From Oryzias latipes (Eukaryota; Chordata; Actinopteri; Beloniformes; Adrianichthyidae), in NCBI RefSeq assembly GCF_002234675.1, contig NC_019867.2, forward strand, positions 21,608,184 through 21,672,183: a stretch of 64,000 nt of DNA, given 5' to 3'. The notes beneath the pieces are model-generated. The model ran no database searches. It saw nothing but the letters and a program-made list of their open reading frames with translations, and was not told the DNA's origin. The position numbers were made by a program, and so were the translations under genes. Shown in pieces: positions 46,190 through 58,017 of this stretch (its first letter is position 1; every line of letters begins with the position of its first letter).

Positions 46190-48240
46190 CCATTTCAAAA
46201 ACACCCAGTAATTTGCACCAGTTTCTATAAAAGAAATTAAGGAAATTTCCACACCCTTAGGTAAGACCTGGAGGTTTAAAACATCTCTTTTGAAATACCA
46301 AAAAATGATTGAAGTCTTGACTCCGGATATCTCACCATGTCTTCTTTGGGAAACAGCAAAAGCAGTCATGAGAGGGAAAATCATGACTGCTCACTCAACA
46401 CATTAAAAACACAAAGAGAAAGCAGATTTATTAGAACTAGAAAATAAAATCAAAACTCTGGAGACTGCTTATGCTGATTCTGCACAGGAACACATTCTGG
46501 GAGATCTGAAAACATTAAAGCTTCAGTTAAATGACATCATTAATAAACAAACACAAATGCAAATACAAAGGCTATGACTTGAAAGATTTGAAAACTCAAA
46601 CAAATCTGGCAAATTTCTTGCTAATCACCTTAAAATTAATAAAGAAAAATCAACAATCACTTCCATCATTGACCAAACAGGAAATGTCACTCATGATCCG
46701 ATCAAAATCAATGTCGCGTTTAAAGACTTGTAAAAAAACTTATACACATCACAGATTAACCCATCAAAGCAAAGCATCAACTCATTTCTTGATAAAATAA
46801 ATCTACCCAGATTAAATGAAGATCAGACGGCAAACTTAAACTCACTGCTCTCGATGTCTGAGCTTCATGAAGCTCTGGTTCGTATGCCTAATGGTAAAGC
46901 ACCAGGGTCTGACGGCTTTCCTGCTGAGTTTTATAAAAAAAAAATTGGGAACATGGTAAAATTGGTAAAATTTATCAAGGAAAGCCAATCAATGCCACCT
47001 AACATGAACCCCGCCAATATAATTCTCCTAAAACCAACAAGGATCCCACGAGTGTGAGGATTATGGGCTCCTCCCACTCCTACCGGGGAATAATCGCCTG
47101 ACCTGTTTCCAGTCTCCTCGTCAAGTCAACCTTCAGCCTATTTATGGACTCCTCACCTTCCAGCCGATTTCAGTCCGTCTGCTCTCAGCGGTAGAGTATT
47201 GACCTATGCTAAACTCTAGACCTTGTCAAAGCCATTTCTATGCCTATGCCCACGCCTATGCCAAGAATCCTAATCCACTGTTAATCTGTTTCCTTCAGAC
47301 ATTGCCTCCAGCATCCTCCACACCTCTGGTCTCATCTGCCGTCCAGGATCCAGCCGTCTTAGCCGGAACTTCCCCACCACCACTGTGGGACTGATTAAAA
47401 ACTCTTTCTCACCAACCATCTCTGTTCTGTCCTGCTTCTGGGTCCAGACTCGTGAACTCTAACAACGAGCCCTTCAAGCTATTGCCCAATTTCTTTAATC
47501 AATGCAGATGTAAAAATTATCAGCAAAGCACAAGCACCAAGAATAGAAAAAAATCACTCCTCACATAATTCACCTTGATCAAACAGGATTCATCAAAGGC
47601 AGACACTTGGATGACAATGTCTGCAGACTCGTTAATATAATTGACTTTGCCAGCATTAAAAACCAGGAAATGACCATACTATCGCTGAATGCTGAAAAAG
47701 TCTTTGGACAGAGTAAATTGGAAGTTCCTCATTGCTGCCCTCCATAAATTTGGTTTTGGAGAATCATTCAACAATTGGATTAAAATATTATATCACAACC
47801 CCAATGCATCAGTCAGAACTAATAAACAGACTTCAAACAGGTTTTTTCTCTGAAGAGGAACCAGACAGGGTTGCCCACTCTCCCCCTCTCTTTTTGCTAT
47901 ATTTATTGAGCCTCTAGCTACAGCAATAAAGACGGCAGGAGAGCATTAAAGGAATTAAAACCAAACACAGCCTTCATAAAATTAGTCTCTATGCAGATGA
48001 CATATTGTTTTTATATAATTCACGTTCTGTAAATGAAACAGCAACAATTATTAATGAATTCTCCTCCATATCAGACTATTCCATCAATTGGAATAAGTCT
48101 GTTCCGTAATTACTGTTCCGCATTACTGTTCAGTAATGACTCACAATACCAGTCAAATCAGGCAACATCAAATATCTAGGTATCTATTTTTCCCCCAAAC
48201 TATCAGAAATGGTGCAGCTAAACCAGCTAAACACCCCATT
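46190..48240 (+). pseudogene. Second L1-like LINE ORF2 remnant
   Basis: Begins in the linker between endonuclease and RT (DISPCLLWETAKAVMRGKIM near 46320-46385), then ADLLELENKIKTLETAYADS. RT motifs follow: ALVRMPNGKAPGSDGFPAEF (46875-46930), NPANIILLKP, then after a solo LTR insert ISLINADVKIIS (47490-47520), DQTGFIKGRHL, and LYADDILFLY (47987-48016) with the intact YADD box. The endonuclease domain and C-terminus are missing, and there are many frameshifts. It is a different copy from 40154-43354. Confidence 0.88.
47053..47464 (+). mobile_element. Solo LTR with exact 5-bp target duplication
   Basis: 412 bp starting TGTGAGGATTATGG and ending GAACTCTAACA, flanked by ACGAG on both sides (47048-47052 and 47465-47469). 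L1 RT coding sequence continues in register after one ACGAG is removed. TG...CA ends and 5-bp duplication fit a Ty3/gypsy or ERV LTR. There are no internal coding regions. Confidence 0.93.
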
Positions 48241-48940
48241 ACTGAAAAGCACACAAGACGATCTAACACGCTGGGTCAACCTGTCCGGAACTGGTGGTGG
48301 AGGACCCAAATGCAGGAGACCAAGCTTGGTGACAGGAACTAAAACATTTAATAGGCAAACTTAAACATGACATGACAAAACTATGAGGAGGACAAAACTA
48401 TGAGGAGAAACAAAACTGTGACAAAACATAGCAGATGACCTGACAAGGAAGAACAGAAACCAAGACACTTAAATAGGCTGAGGGTAATTAACTGAACTGA
48501 AGACAGCTGTGGATCATCAACTGAGCTATCCAGCTGCTTTAACAACAATAACAATACAGTGTCAGAAGTACTCTTTCTACTCCTCAGGTCACCAGTGGTA
48601 ACTACCACTCCTTTTCCTTCCTTTCCACCTCCAGAGAACTGAATGGACTACACCTCCCAGCAACCCCAGCGTGCAGTTCCTGGTTGCCACTCACCTTACT
48701 CTCATTCACTCAATCAATCACAGTCTACTTAAGCACTGCACTTGAGCCACACTCAGTGAAAAGTTTGTGCCACTCTGCCTTCCTTACAGAGTGTTATATT
48801 TGGACCTGATCTTCTGTCTCTTGACGCTGTATCTGACTCGGTTTGTATTGTAAAGGTATTGTAGTGGGCTTTCTCTGAAGGTACACAATTTACTATTGTT
48901 GTAAGAAAGACAGCCTTTTCGACAAAATCAAGAAAAAATG
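48241..48940. other. Unassigned, possibly LTR-derived
   Basis: 48260-48480 has LTR or leader-like character (AGGACCCAAATGCAGGAG with a directly repeated ACAAAACTATGAGGAG). 48620-48860 contains GGACTACACCTCCCAGCA and a probable TATA-like CTACTTAAG. No terminal repeats or coding motifs could be paired, so the origin is open. Confidence 0.35.
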
Positions 48941-49249
48941 TTTATTGCAAAAAAGATTTGAGACTGCACTCTGTGATAATATTGCATTTTACAGCAAGTA
49001 AATTATATTGCATAGTTTGAAGATTACAAGCTGTTAAAAAAATGCAAAAAACATCAGAAGCCGGTCCAACATTTTGAGATTTCCTATAAAGGTTGTTCAC
49101 CTTTTTAGTACCACTGTGGTGACCCTTAGGCAGAGTTTTTATGCCAGATGCCCTTCCTAACACAACCCTGTATTTTAAAGGTACAGGGAAACCAACATAG
49201 GTTTTTGGGAAACAGGAGGGGGTTTCCCACACTGGATTTATAATATTAT

Positions 49250-49615
49250 TATAATAATAATAATAATGGATTGGATTTATCTGCGCTTTTCAAGACACAC
49301 AAAGCGCTTACATTATGTCCATTATTCATTCACTCCTCATTCATACTTGGTGATGGTAAGCTACGGTTGTAGCCACAGCTGCCCTGGGGCAGACTGACAG
49401 AGACGTGGCTGCCATTTCGCGCCTACGGCCCCTCTGACCATCACCGGGATCATTCATGCACATCCACACACCAGTGGAGCTGCACTGGAGGCAAGGAGGG
49501 TGAAGTGTCTTGCCCAAGGACACAACGACATTTTGGCTGGTGGGAGTGGGGATCGAACCGCCAACCCTTCGATCATTGGACGACCCGCTCAACCACCTGA
49601 GCCACTGTCGCCCCA
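49250..49615 (-). mobile_element. tRNA-derived SINE
   Basis: On the - strand it starts GGGGCGACAGTGGCTCAGGT (A box within TGGCTCAGGTGG), followed by GGCGGTTCGATCCCC (B box). The body has GTCGTTGTGTCCTTGGGCAA. The element ends in a (TTA)n-like tail (AATAATAATAAT on the + strand at 49249-49265). Confidence 0.88.
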
Positions 49616-49995
49616 GGAAGCAAACGCAGGTTTCCTGCATGACAGTCTTCCACCCAGCCAACTGAGCTATACAGCCACCCTAAGATGCAAATTAAGTTTA
49701 GATATCTTTAAAAAGAAGACTCAAAAACATAAAACCTAAATTGGAACATTTTTGTTGCTAGAATGTTGTCAAATTTAAGAAGAGATCAGTTTACAGATAT
49801 TCTTTAATTAACTCATGCCCGTTTTTGGAATTGACTTAAATCTTTCTATTAACTTGCTTGAAACAGCTGTAGATACACACATGTGATTGTGACATAAGCA
49901 AATTTCTTGCTTTTGTTTAGTCTCTTCTGTCCCATCTTATGCTTTTCTGTTCAACAGTACATCAAATCCTGTCAGATCTTTGCTGAGATGGGAAA

Positions 49996-51576
49996 TTATT
50001 GTTTGTTACCAAATATACTGCCGAGCTTGTTTACCGTCCTCTTGGCAAATCTCATCTTCCCCCGTTTCTTCATTGAGGCGGTGTACTGATTGGATTTAAG
50101 TTTAGAGTAATAGTCAGAGAACTTGTTGAAGAGGATTGATATGGGCAGCCCATTAAGGATTATTCCAAAGGCGATGCAGATAAACGCAAACACGCGACCC
50201 AGCATGGTCTCAGGGTACACGTCCCCATAACCAACAGTGGAGATGCTGACCTGTAAAGCATTAAAAAAGGACAATTAGTGGTGAGAGAGAAAAACAGATG
50301 ACTAACTTAAAAAGGAAGAAACGTTGTACTGGCAGGTTTGGCACAGACTGAACCGTCTGTCCCTATATTTTACTTTCAAACCCCACAAAAGAGTCATTTT
50401 TCATCTCTGAATAATTTTCTAGATCACCCAAATCACAACTGCACGAAAACACCTTTAACATAATCAGAGTATAGCAACGTCATTCATTATTATTATCACT
50501 CTTTGTAGTTTTGTAGTTTTGTGTTCTCCCCACACTTTTAAAAGACTCTACCACCAGTTTGAGAGTTTTTGTCAATAACTGTTAATAAATTTTATTGAGT
50601 TACCAAATTAAAACACTTTGAATTCTACTTGTTCCATCTGAAGCCAACATTGCTAAATATGTTTTCAATCTTGTCATTGACAACAGAAGCTGCAATTCCA
50701 TTACCAGCAAATTTGATTTGCAATAATACATTTCCTCAATGGAAACTACAGTTTTCAAAAAACTCGCATTTATCAAACAAAAGTTTCTGCAGTAGGAGGT
50801 GATGGTTTTTGAGGCTTATCGAAACGGACATATTTCTTAAAACTGCAATGGAAACACTAGAGGTCCACAAAACCTCTAGATCACAAGAGGTCCCACTGGA
50901 TCACACAGATTATCAAACGTTTGTCATGTGGAATTGTTGGATCAACAGCTCCTCTGTAAAATCACCATCAACAAATTCCCAAAATCGGTTCATCTGTAGC
51001 TGCTTCCACGTAGCCAGCAACTCCATGGCCAGAATTAGACACTGACATCTCCTTTGATAGATGATGATCAGCGCTAGTGGCATTGCAGCAATTTGACTAT
51101 ATCTTGTCATGTTATCAAATAGTAAAAAGTGTTTAACTGCTGAACAGGGGGGTATTCCAGGAAGCATGTTTAAACTAGCCTGACTTTGAGCCTGAACTCT
51201 GGCTGAAATTCGCCTGAACTTGCTTACTCTGGGTATGTCGGTTCCAAAAGACCGGATAAGAGTTGGCGTAATTACGCTCGACTTGGTAACCCTGGGTTAA
51301 TGGGCGTGCACACCAGGTACATAAAGACATTCTCAATAGATCGCTGATTTCTGGAGTCACCATGGAAACGCGTGGTGAAAAAAAAAGAAAACGCTGTACT
51401 TCAGAGAGACGGAGTCTGAGATTTTAATGACGGCGTATGAAGATTACACGTCCATAAAAAAGTAACACGGCTGCATCATCAGTAAAAGAAAGAGTTTCTG
51501 CGTGTAGAAAAAGAGCAGACAAAGTAAACGCACGAGTTTCTGATCTTGTTTGCATTTTCCTTGTGACGCATATATA

Positions 51577-51641
<65 letters not shown>

Positions 51642-54498
51642 CGTATCCAATTCTGCCAATTTAAATGAATTACTTCTATTGGGAACAAACAATTGAGTTA
51701 AATTTATTTAACCTAATTTCTTACGTCTATAAAACTCAATAATTGTTTATACAACTCAAATTTACATATTTGTTTAACTAAATGTCACATTACTCCAATT
51801 CAATTAATCTTTTTTCCATCTTAATTAATTATTTTTCTTGAACTCTCAAATGTCTAAGTTTGAGCCGGCAGATATTCTCATTTTTATAACAATAAAAAAG
51901 ACGGGGGGAAAAATGTACGGAGTGCAAACTCTCAATAAGGAATTTACCGTCATTGTTGTTGCACCAATGTACTGTAGGGGTGGTATATAAACTCATCATC
52001 CTCTCCTTCACTCTCACTCATGGTGCAGAGACGTAAGCTCAGTAGGGCAAAATAACTCGGCAAAACATGGTAAAACACAGTAAAACAGCTAAACAACTAA
52101 ACACATTTGGTCAAAAACCCACACTTAAACCCAAATTCGTCCAGACAGGCATAGGGAATGATATCCCACAATCCTTTGCAGTGCCGATCTAACAGCAGCA
52201 CTAAAGTTACACCTACTTAATTGAATTAATTTGAATGAAAATAAAATAACTGTCTGAAAACTACGTGTAATTTTTAAACTGACTTACAAAAAAAAGATTT
52301 ATCTTAACTGAAACAAATAATTAAGTTAGATCAAAGTAAAAGAATTATTTTTCCAACATCCATATGTGGTCTTATCACCATCTCACTGTGGAAAAAGTAT
52401 TATCTGAGCTTCTTCATCCACTAAATCATCTTCAAATGGACACTCCATGCTGCCTCACCTCTCTGTAAACAAACTAAGCTTCAACTAAACCTGCTCCGGA
52501 CCAGGTTATGTTCAGAGCATGAGTTGCTAGGGCAACTTGACCTACCCTGAAACATACCTCCATTTCTGGAACCGAAAGCTGAGGTTATCAACTTCCTTAG
52601 CCTCAAACTTATCGTGAGAGCTAGCATAACCTGCTTTCTGGAATACCCCCCAGGCTTCTCACATGCGTCTCTGTGTCTAGCTCATTGACATATATAGAAA
52701 CTGTCAATGGTCTAGCTGCGCGGCACGTCTGACACTGCTGTGACGACATCCAAATACTCCCTTTATGTTCTTTAATAGAATTAACTTTAAACAATACTTA
52801 TTATTATCCATCACAGTGTTTTTGAATGACTTATAGTGTGAATTGGTTCGTGTTTATTCGCATAATTATGAAACCATGTAATTGCAAAATTGTGTGTTTT
52901 TTTTACATTTCTAGGAATTCAATAAAGTTTTTCTCATGTGTAATGAAAATGCAGCTACCGATCACGTCATTTGGAGCACAAGGGGACACTACCTTAAGCA
53001 GAGCTGGGCTCATTGTTCTGAGTGAAATCATTGCAATACATGCTCTACATGCAATAAGCCAGCTTTTGAGTAGTTTAAATATTTTGTCTGAAATATTCTA
53101 CTTTTTTGATTGTGTTACTGATAACAAAATCCTACAGTGTTTGTTGTACAGAGTTGCACTTACAGCTGCCCACCACCACGCATGAGGTATGCTGGTAAAG
53201 TTTGTCTGTGGCATGTCATGCTCCACGGTGTAAACCATCGCAGAGAAGCTGAAAATGCCCATGGCGATGAAAAGAAAGAGGCAGCCTACTTGCTGGTAGC
53301 ACTGACGCAGAGTGAACCCAAACGCCCTCAGACCTGTGGAGTGACGTGCCAGCTTTAAGATCCGAAAGATTCTCATCAATCTCATAATCCTTAGCACTTG
53401 CCCCAGCTTTCCAACCTGCCCCACTGCCTGCATGTCAGCTTCATGCTTTATGTAGTTTTTTTCACTGTCAAAGAACTCCAGGACGCCCTGCAGATACTGA
53501 GGCAGGATGGCGATTAGGTCCACTGTGTTGAGCACACTCCTGCTGAAGGCTGTGAGATCGGGTGTGGAAATCAGTCGCAGCAGATACTCCATGGTGAAAA
53601 AGGCAATGCACATGGACTCCACATACTCCCAGTATGTCTTGCCACTGAGCTGACCTGTATGGGTTCTGTACTGCATCTCCTCAACAGTGTTGAGAGTCAT
53701 GGCCACCAGGGAGATCAGGACAAACAGACTGGAGGCCACAGCCATCACCTTTGCTTTGACAGAAGAAAAAGGCTTTTCCATAAGGTTCCAGATAGCTCTC
53801 CGTGTTTGGCCCATGAACATGTCATGGAATAGCTCCTCGTTTTCCTCAATCTCCACCTCAGCTTCTAGCTCCCTCTGGATTTTCAGCTGCTCGTTTAGCT
53901 CATCCTGTCTCTCCTCAAAGGAAATGCGGCAGCACCGGTGAGTGTTTTTGATCCTAACACCCCAGTAGTTGATCTCCTCTAGGAAATTGCGAGGACACAG
54001 CTCGTCTTTGATCCACAACACCCCAGTCCTGTAGAAGTTGAAAATGCAATGAAAGATCTCTGGATCCCGATCAAAGAAGTACTCATTGTTAGTCACTATA
54101 TAGTCATCACAGAGGTCCAACTTCATGTTGTGATCTGTGTAGGTGGCCAGTCGTCCTATCCTGGTCTTAGGGTACTTTGCTGCCATCTTGTAGGCTATCT
54201 GGTAAGGCTTCCCTCCTACATTGATGTTGATCACATAGTTCTTCTTAGAGGGTGAGATCTGTCTGGGGAAGCCTATTGAAGGACATTCATCCTCTTCTTC
54301 CTCATATTCTGCATAAATATCATAGATGTCTCTGCTCAGCTCTTGCATAGAGTTCCATGTCTTCACGCAGCTCTCCTTGGCTAAAGGATAAACGATCTCT
54401 GAAGGTCTTCTGCTTGCATCTGAGTCTGTTACTTTGTAGTTGGAAAAAAGACTCTGCCTTCTGTTCCAAATGTTTCCCACCTTTTTAGTGCTCCCCAT
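49996..54498 (-). CDS. kcnv2: Voltage-gated K+ channel modifier subunit V2 (Kv8.2)
   Basis: Modulatory, electrically silent Kv subunit. Kv8.2 joins Kv2-type subunits and shapes photoreceptor currents (known of the family). Exon 1 is 54498-53164 and exon 2 is 50250-49996, with GT-AG and phase 0, giving 529 residues (human 545). Cytoplasmic T1 domain about 88-190 ([10 protein letters not shown]...[11 protein letters not shown]), ending in [14 protein letters not shown]1 about 250-270 and S4 about 363-387, with Arg/Lys every third residue ([17 protein letters not shown]). N433 in the S5-pore loop could be glycosylated. The selectivity filter TVGYGD is at 450-455. S6 reads [16 protein letters not shown], lacking the PxP of conducting Kv channels, as expected for Kv8. 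Closer to KCNV2 than KCNV1 by N-terminal and loop sequence. Whether it is the a or b fish paralogue is not resolved. Confidence 0.95.
51148..52650 (+). mobile_element. PIF/Harbinger-like element in the KCNV2 intron
   Basis: Terminal repeats GGGGGTATTCCAGGAAGC and (inverted right end) GGGGGTATTCCAGAAAGC are flanked by CAG on both sides (51145-51147 and 52651-52653). Near the left end, 51362-51535 encodes a broken Myb/SANT-like fragment ([11 protein letters not shown], then [20 protein letters not shown]), related to the one at 28943. A TA microsatellite and AT-rich DNA fill the middle. No transposase remains. Confidence 0.8.
51570..51640. repeat. (TA)n microsatellite
   Basis: About 70 bp of alternating TA with one interruption (ATCTA) near the left end, inside the KCNV2 intron. 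Confidence 0.97.
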
Positions 54499-55600
54499 AG
54501 TGATCCCCCTGGGTTTACTCTGTAGCTCTGCCTGTCCAGGGTTAGTTGTTTCTAATACCTCCTTTGCCTAAGCATGGAGCACATGAGCAGGATGCCTCAT
54601 GCCCCCATTAATGTTGCTGACTGAGAAGATCTGGGTGTTTGCAGAACATCTAAATACCATTATCCTCTGCTGAGCTGCTTGGCTGACATTACATTGGCTC
54701 TAAAGCATACCTCAACAAACAGCTCTGAAGAATTAGTCCAATAAAAAAATAAAGATTTATGATCCAAACTTTATTACTTTGACCAATAAACCAATCACAA
54801 ATATTATTTATTTTAGAAAACTCCTAAATACCTTTTCAGAAATCATGGGAAGTATGACATGCTTACATGTCTAAAATCCCTACGGATTACTTGACAAGTG
54901 GAAGGTTATGATTAGAAACACTTCTTGGTGTCTTTTAGTGCTTTCATCTTGTTTCTAGAGTAAAGTGGAGCTATTTTTTATTTAGATTTCAAAATTTGGC
55001 TTTTTAAATTTTATATTTATGCTTTTCTCTTGTGAGTATTGATCATTGACTATTATTGATTTGCTTTATTTAACTTTTCTTTGTGTTAACATTTGTGTGA
55101 TGAGGGGGGCAATGGCGGGCTGGTCGATGCATAAAGAGGATCAGAGCTTTAAGCTTTAGCCTTTTTCCTAATGGGGAAGGGGTGTGGGGTCCGTCTGAAT
55201 TGATTATGACTGTAAAAACAGTTTTGCAGTTCAGTAAAAAAAAACTGTGAAAGCATTGGCTGTGAAAAATCACTAATGAGGTGGGAGTTAGAGGAAATAA
55301 CTGGAAAAACGTGTACATGGAACATACATAACTTAATTTGCAATCTGAATCCTCTTATTGGCCATGAGATTATTGCCCTCCTTGTTGATTAACAGTCCAG
55401 GCTGATCACAGATGGCATCCTTCAAGGCCAGGTCAGACAACATCAGCTATGAATTATGCTTGCCTTGTTGCTACTAAACTTGTACTGTCCACTTGTGAAG
55501 GAATTTGTTTTATTATTATCATTGCTTAAATGTATTTGGTGAAATGTATTTTTAAATGTTAACTCAGATTGACCTTTTTACCTCTTCTGAAAACAGTTCT
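54499..55600. other. KCNV2 5' flank
   Basis: The promoter and 5' UTR of KCNV2 (transcribed leftward) should lie here. A possible GATTA-type photoreceptor site cannot be separated from chance. No other gene is recognised. Confidence 0.4.
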
Positions 55601-55944
55601 GTGTGTTTGTTCATCTGCTTCTCATCCCCAGCTAAGAGGGGGTTTTACGACACACTGTCCTCAGCTGATAAGGAATACTGTTTGAAGTTAGAATCCACCA
55701 AAGGGGTCATTGTATGACACCCCCTAATGAACTTTTTCTCTTTGTCTTGAAAATGTTACCTCCTTCTTGTGTTCTTAATAAAAGCAGCACGAGGAGAGGC
55801 AGACCTTTGAGAAGAGAAGCGTGGTAGACGTTCGTTTTCTGTCACTCTTGCTCCTCTCCCTCGTGCATGAGAAACTTGATTCTTGTTGTGGTTTGTTGTT
55901 TATAATTGTGTTTTTCTTTAATGTCTAGATGCATTTATCTGACA
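55600..55944 (+). mobile_element. Probable 5' LTR of an endogenous retrovirus (left end uncertain)
   Basis: The right end is fixed by CTGACA six bases before the primer binding site. AATAAA lies at about 55778 (TTAATAAAAGCAGCACG), followed by a U5-like T-rich region with repeated TTGTTGT. The left end is not defined. I could not find the matching TGTCAGA-type start or a target duplication. Confidence 0.55.
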
Positions 55945-55949
55945 TTCTT

Positions 55950-55966
55950 TGGTCCATTCGAGCCGG
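55950..55966 (+). other. Candidate tRNA-Tyr primer binding site
   Basis: TGGTCCATTCGAGCCGGA complements the 3' end of a vertebrate tRNA-Tyr (…CCGGCTCGAAGGACCA) except for one extra base (A after TGGTCC). Position just after the LTR terminus is correct for a retroviral primer binding site. Confidence 0.6.
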
Positions 55967-56159
55967 ATGACAACATATCTGCGTCCTTGGGGGAGGATCA
56001 TGCCGATTGAAGTCTGTGCACAGCCCGTGAGACTAGCTCTCCGGAGAAAAGTCCGTCGTAGTGAATTCTACGCCGGCCAATCGACTGGTCTGATCCCTGT
56101 GTCCAGATTGACGTTATTCGTTAACCAGTCAGACCACAACGACAAGGCAAGTAAAGCGC

Positions 56160-56330
56160 TTATTCAGGGGTTCAAGTCCCCGAAGTGGCCCAGAATTCTG
56201 AGGGACAGGTTCAAGTCCTGTTGCCTAAAACACGTGTGGGTTTGGAGTCCCGGAAAAGTCCAGAATTCTGTATAAAGGTGTAGGTTCGAGTCCTGCAGCC
56301 TAAAACGCGTAAGAGGGTTCAAGTCCCTAA
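56160..56330 (+). repeat. Tandem tRNA T-arm-like hairpins in the retroviral leader
   Basis: Four hairpins with a 7-base TTCAAGT or TTCGAGT loop and 4-5 bp stems: 56167-56181 (GGGG/CCCC), 56205-56221 (ACAGG/CCTGT), 56280-56296 (GTAGG/CCTGC, one wobble) and 56314-56328 (AGGG/CCCT). A degenerate fifth is at 56238-56251. The spacers alternate CCAGAATTCTG and GCCTAAAACACGT-type sequence, so the whole is about 2.5 copies of a 72-76 bp unit. The loop and stem geometry is that of a tRNA T-arm and pol III B box. No A box or acceptor stem is present, so these are not tRNA genes. Confidence 0.8.
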
Positions 56331-57039
56331 AAGGCCTAGAAAAACAACAAAAATAAAATAAAAAAGTTTTTTTTGGGAATGTGTGTGCATGTGTAAATGG
56401 AGTGAACTTTTTCGAAACAGTGGGCAGCTGGAAACCTTGCGGTGTTAACACAAGGCTGCTTGTTGAAGTAGAACAAGATTTCATCTCATTAGGCTTTAGG
56501 TGAAAAGAACCCAGAGTCTAAAACGGGTTTTGCTCCTGGGAGGACCCTAAACGTGTGACCGGATCAGACAATAGGTCTGACCTAGAAGCTTGTTGCACGG
56601 GGAGTGAAATTCGGTCCTGAGAGAAATTCTCTGTTGGTTCTGATCACACTCTGTGACTAACGTAAATAAAAGAAAATTAAAACATAGGGAATTCAAATAA
56701 AAAAGTTGAATTAACATGAGATTATAAATATATGGAAAGAGGTTCATCCAGGTTCAACTACATTCTTGGTAAAATGGGATAAAACTACAATTTTAAGGGG
56801 AATGTACTGAATTAGTTCAACGGTTACCAATTCAAACCAGAATAAAAACTAAAAAAGAAACAAAGAAATAGTGAAGAATTAATTTTTGCAAAACTGTGCT
56901 TAAATGAAGCAATGAAAAATAAAGAATGGCATTCAGAAAAGTAAAACTAGAGAAGCATGTCTGATTCCTAAAAAAGAGGAGGATAAATCAGTTGTGAGAC
57001 TCAGACCCCTGCAACAGCAGGCTGCACGGGCTGCAGACC

Positions 57040-57336
57040 GAGCAGGGGCAGGATGAAAAGGGGGGGAGAGCAGAAACCAGCTGATTTCTCACCTCCTCCC
57101 TACCAGGGGACAAATGCTCCTCTGTTGACGGGTTTTTACCCACCACTGACTGATTTAAATACACCAGAAAAAGGAAAAATAATGTTAGGAGGAAAAGGGA
57201 AAAAACATGAATGGAAAGAAACTTTGGGGGTTGGTTTGGAAGAAGCTGGAGAGTCATCTGAACCCAATGATTGAAGTGCCCAATCCCAGAGCTGGAGAAG
57301 ATGGCCAGAGGCCTACACTTCTTGTGTTTAGGACCT
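57040..57336 (+). pseudogene. Endogenous retrovirus gag, N-terminal part
   Basis: Retroviral gag of a type related to gamma/epsilon-like elements. A Pro-rich region (FYPPLTDLNTPEKG near 57130) leads to the capsid start, EVPNPRAGEDGQRPTLLVF (57267-57330), in a different frame. Frameshifts are present. The coding region is cut at 57336 by a Harbinger transposon and resumes at 62838. No intact protein is encoded. Confidence 0.65.
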
Positions 57337-58017
57337 GGGGCCTCATTTATAAAACTTTTTGTGGCGTACGGATGAAACATAGGACGTGCGTACGCACAGA
57401 AATATTCGGATTTATTAAACCGTGCGCACGCACATCCTACGCATCTTTCCCTTTATAAATCACAACCGATTCTAAATGCAGCGCAGCTTTTGCGGCTACA
57501 TGACACGCCCATAGTTGCCCATAAATAGTCCGTGAAACGCCCACAAATTAATATTCATGGCTTGCTAAATCATGGCAAACACAGAGAGGAAATCAAAAAA
57601 ACGTAACTTCACTCAATGTGAAGTAGAAGTTATCGTTGGCGAGGTGGAAAAGAGGATAAAACGTTTTTTGGAGGGCACAGTGTGGGCATTACTAATGCCA
57701 AAAAGGCACGTGAGCGGCAAACGGTGGCAGACGCCGTAAATGCTGTAGCCTCACAACCTCGGACCGTGGCCGAAATAAAAAAGAAATGAAAGAAATGATC
57801 GGACATCAAAGTCGAGGCAAAAAAACGTCTAGCGCTGCATCGGCAGAGTGTGTCCGCCACGTGGGGGGGTGGGGGTGGGGGACCGGAGCTGACCCCTCTT
57901 GATGAGAAACTGGCCGCTATTATTGGGGAATCCCTATTAAGTCCCCCTTATCGGCGTCCTCCTCCGCCTCAGTCACCTGACTGAGACGGAGGGGACGCCG
58001 ACGCGCCAAGGTCAGGT

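Noticed and set aside
56160-56330. tRNA gene cluster
   Set aside because: Only T-arm-like hairpins are present. No A box, anticodon arm or acceptor stem accompanies them.
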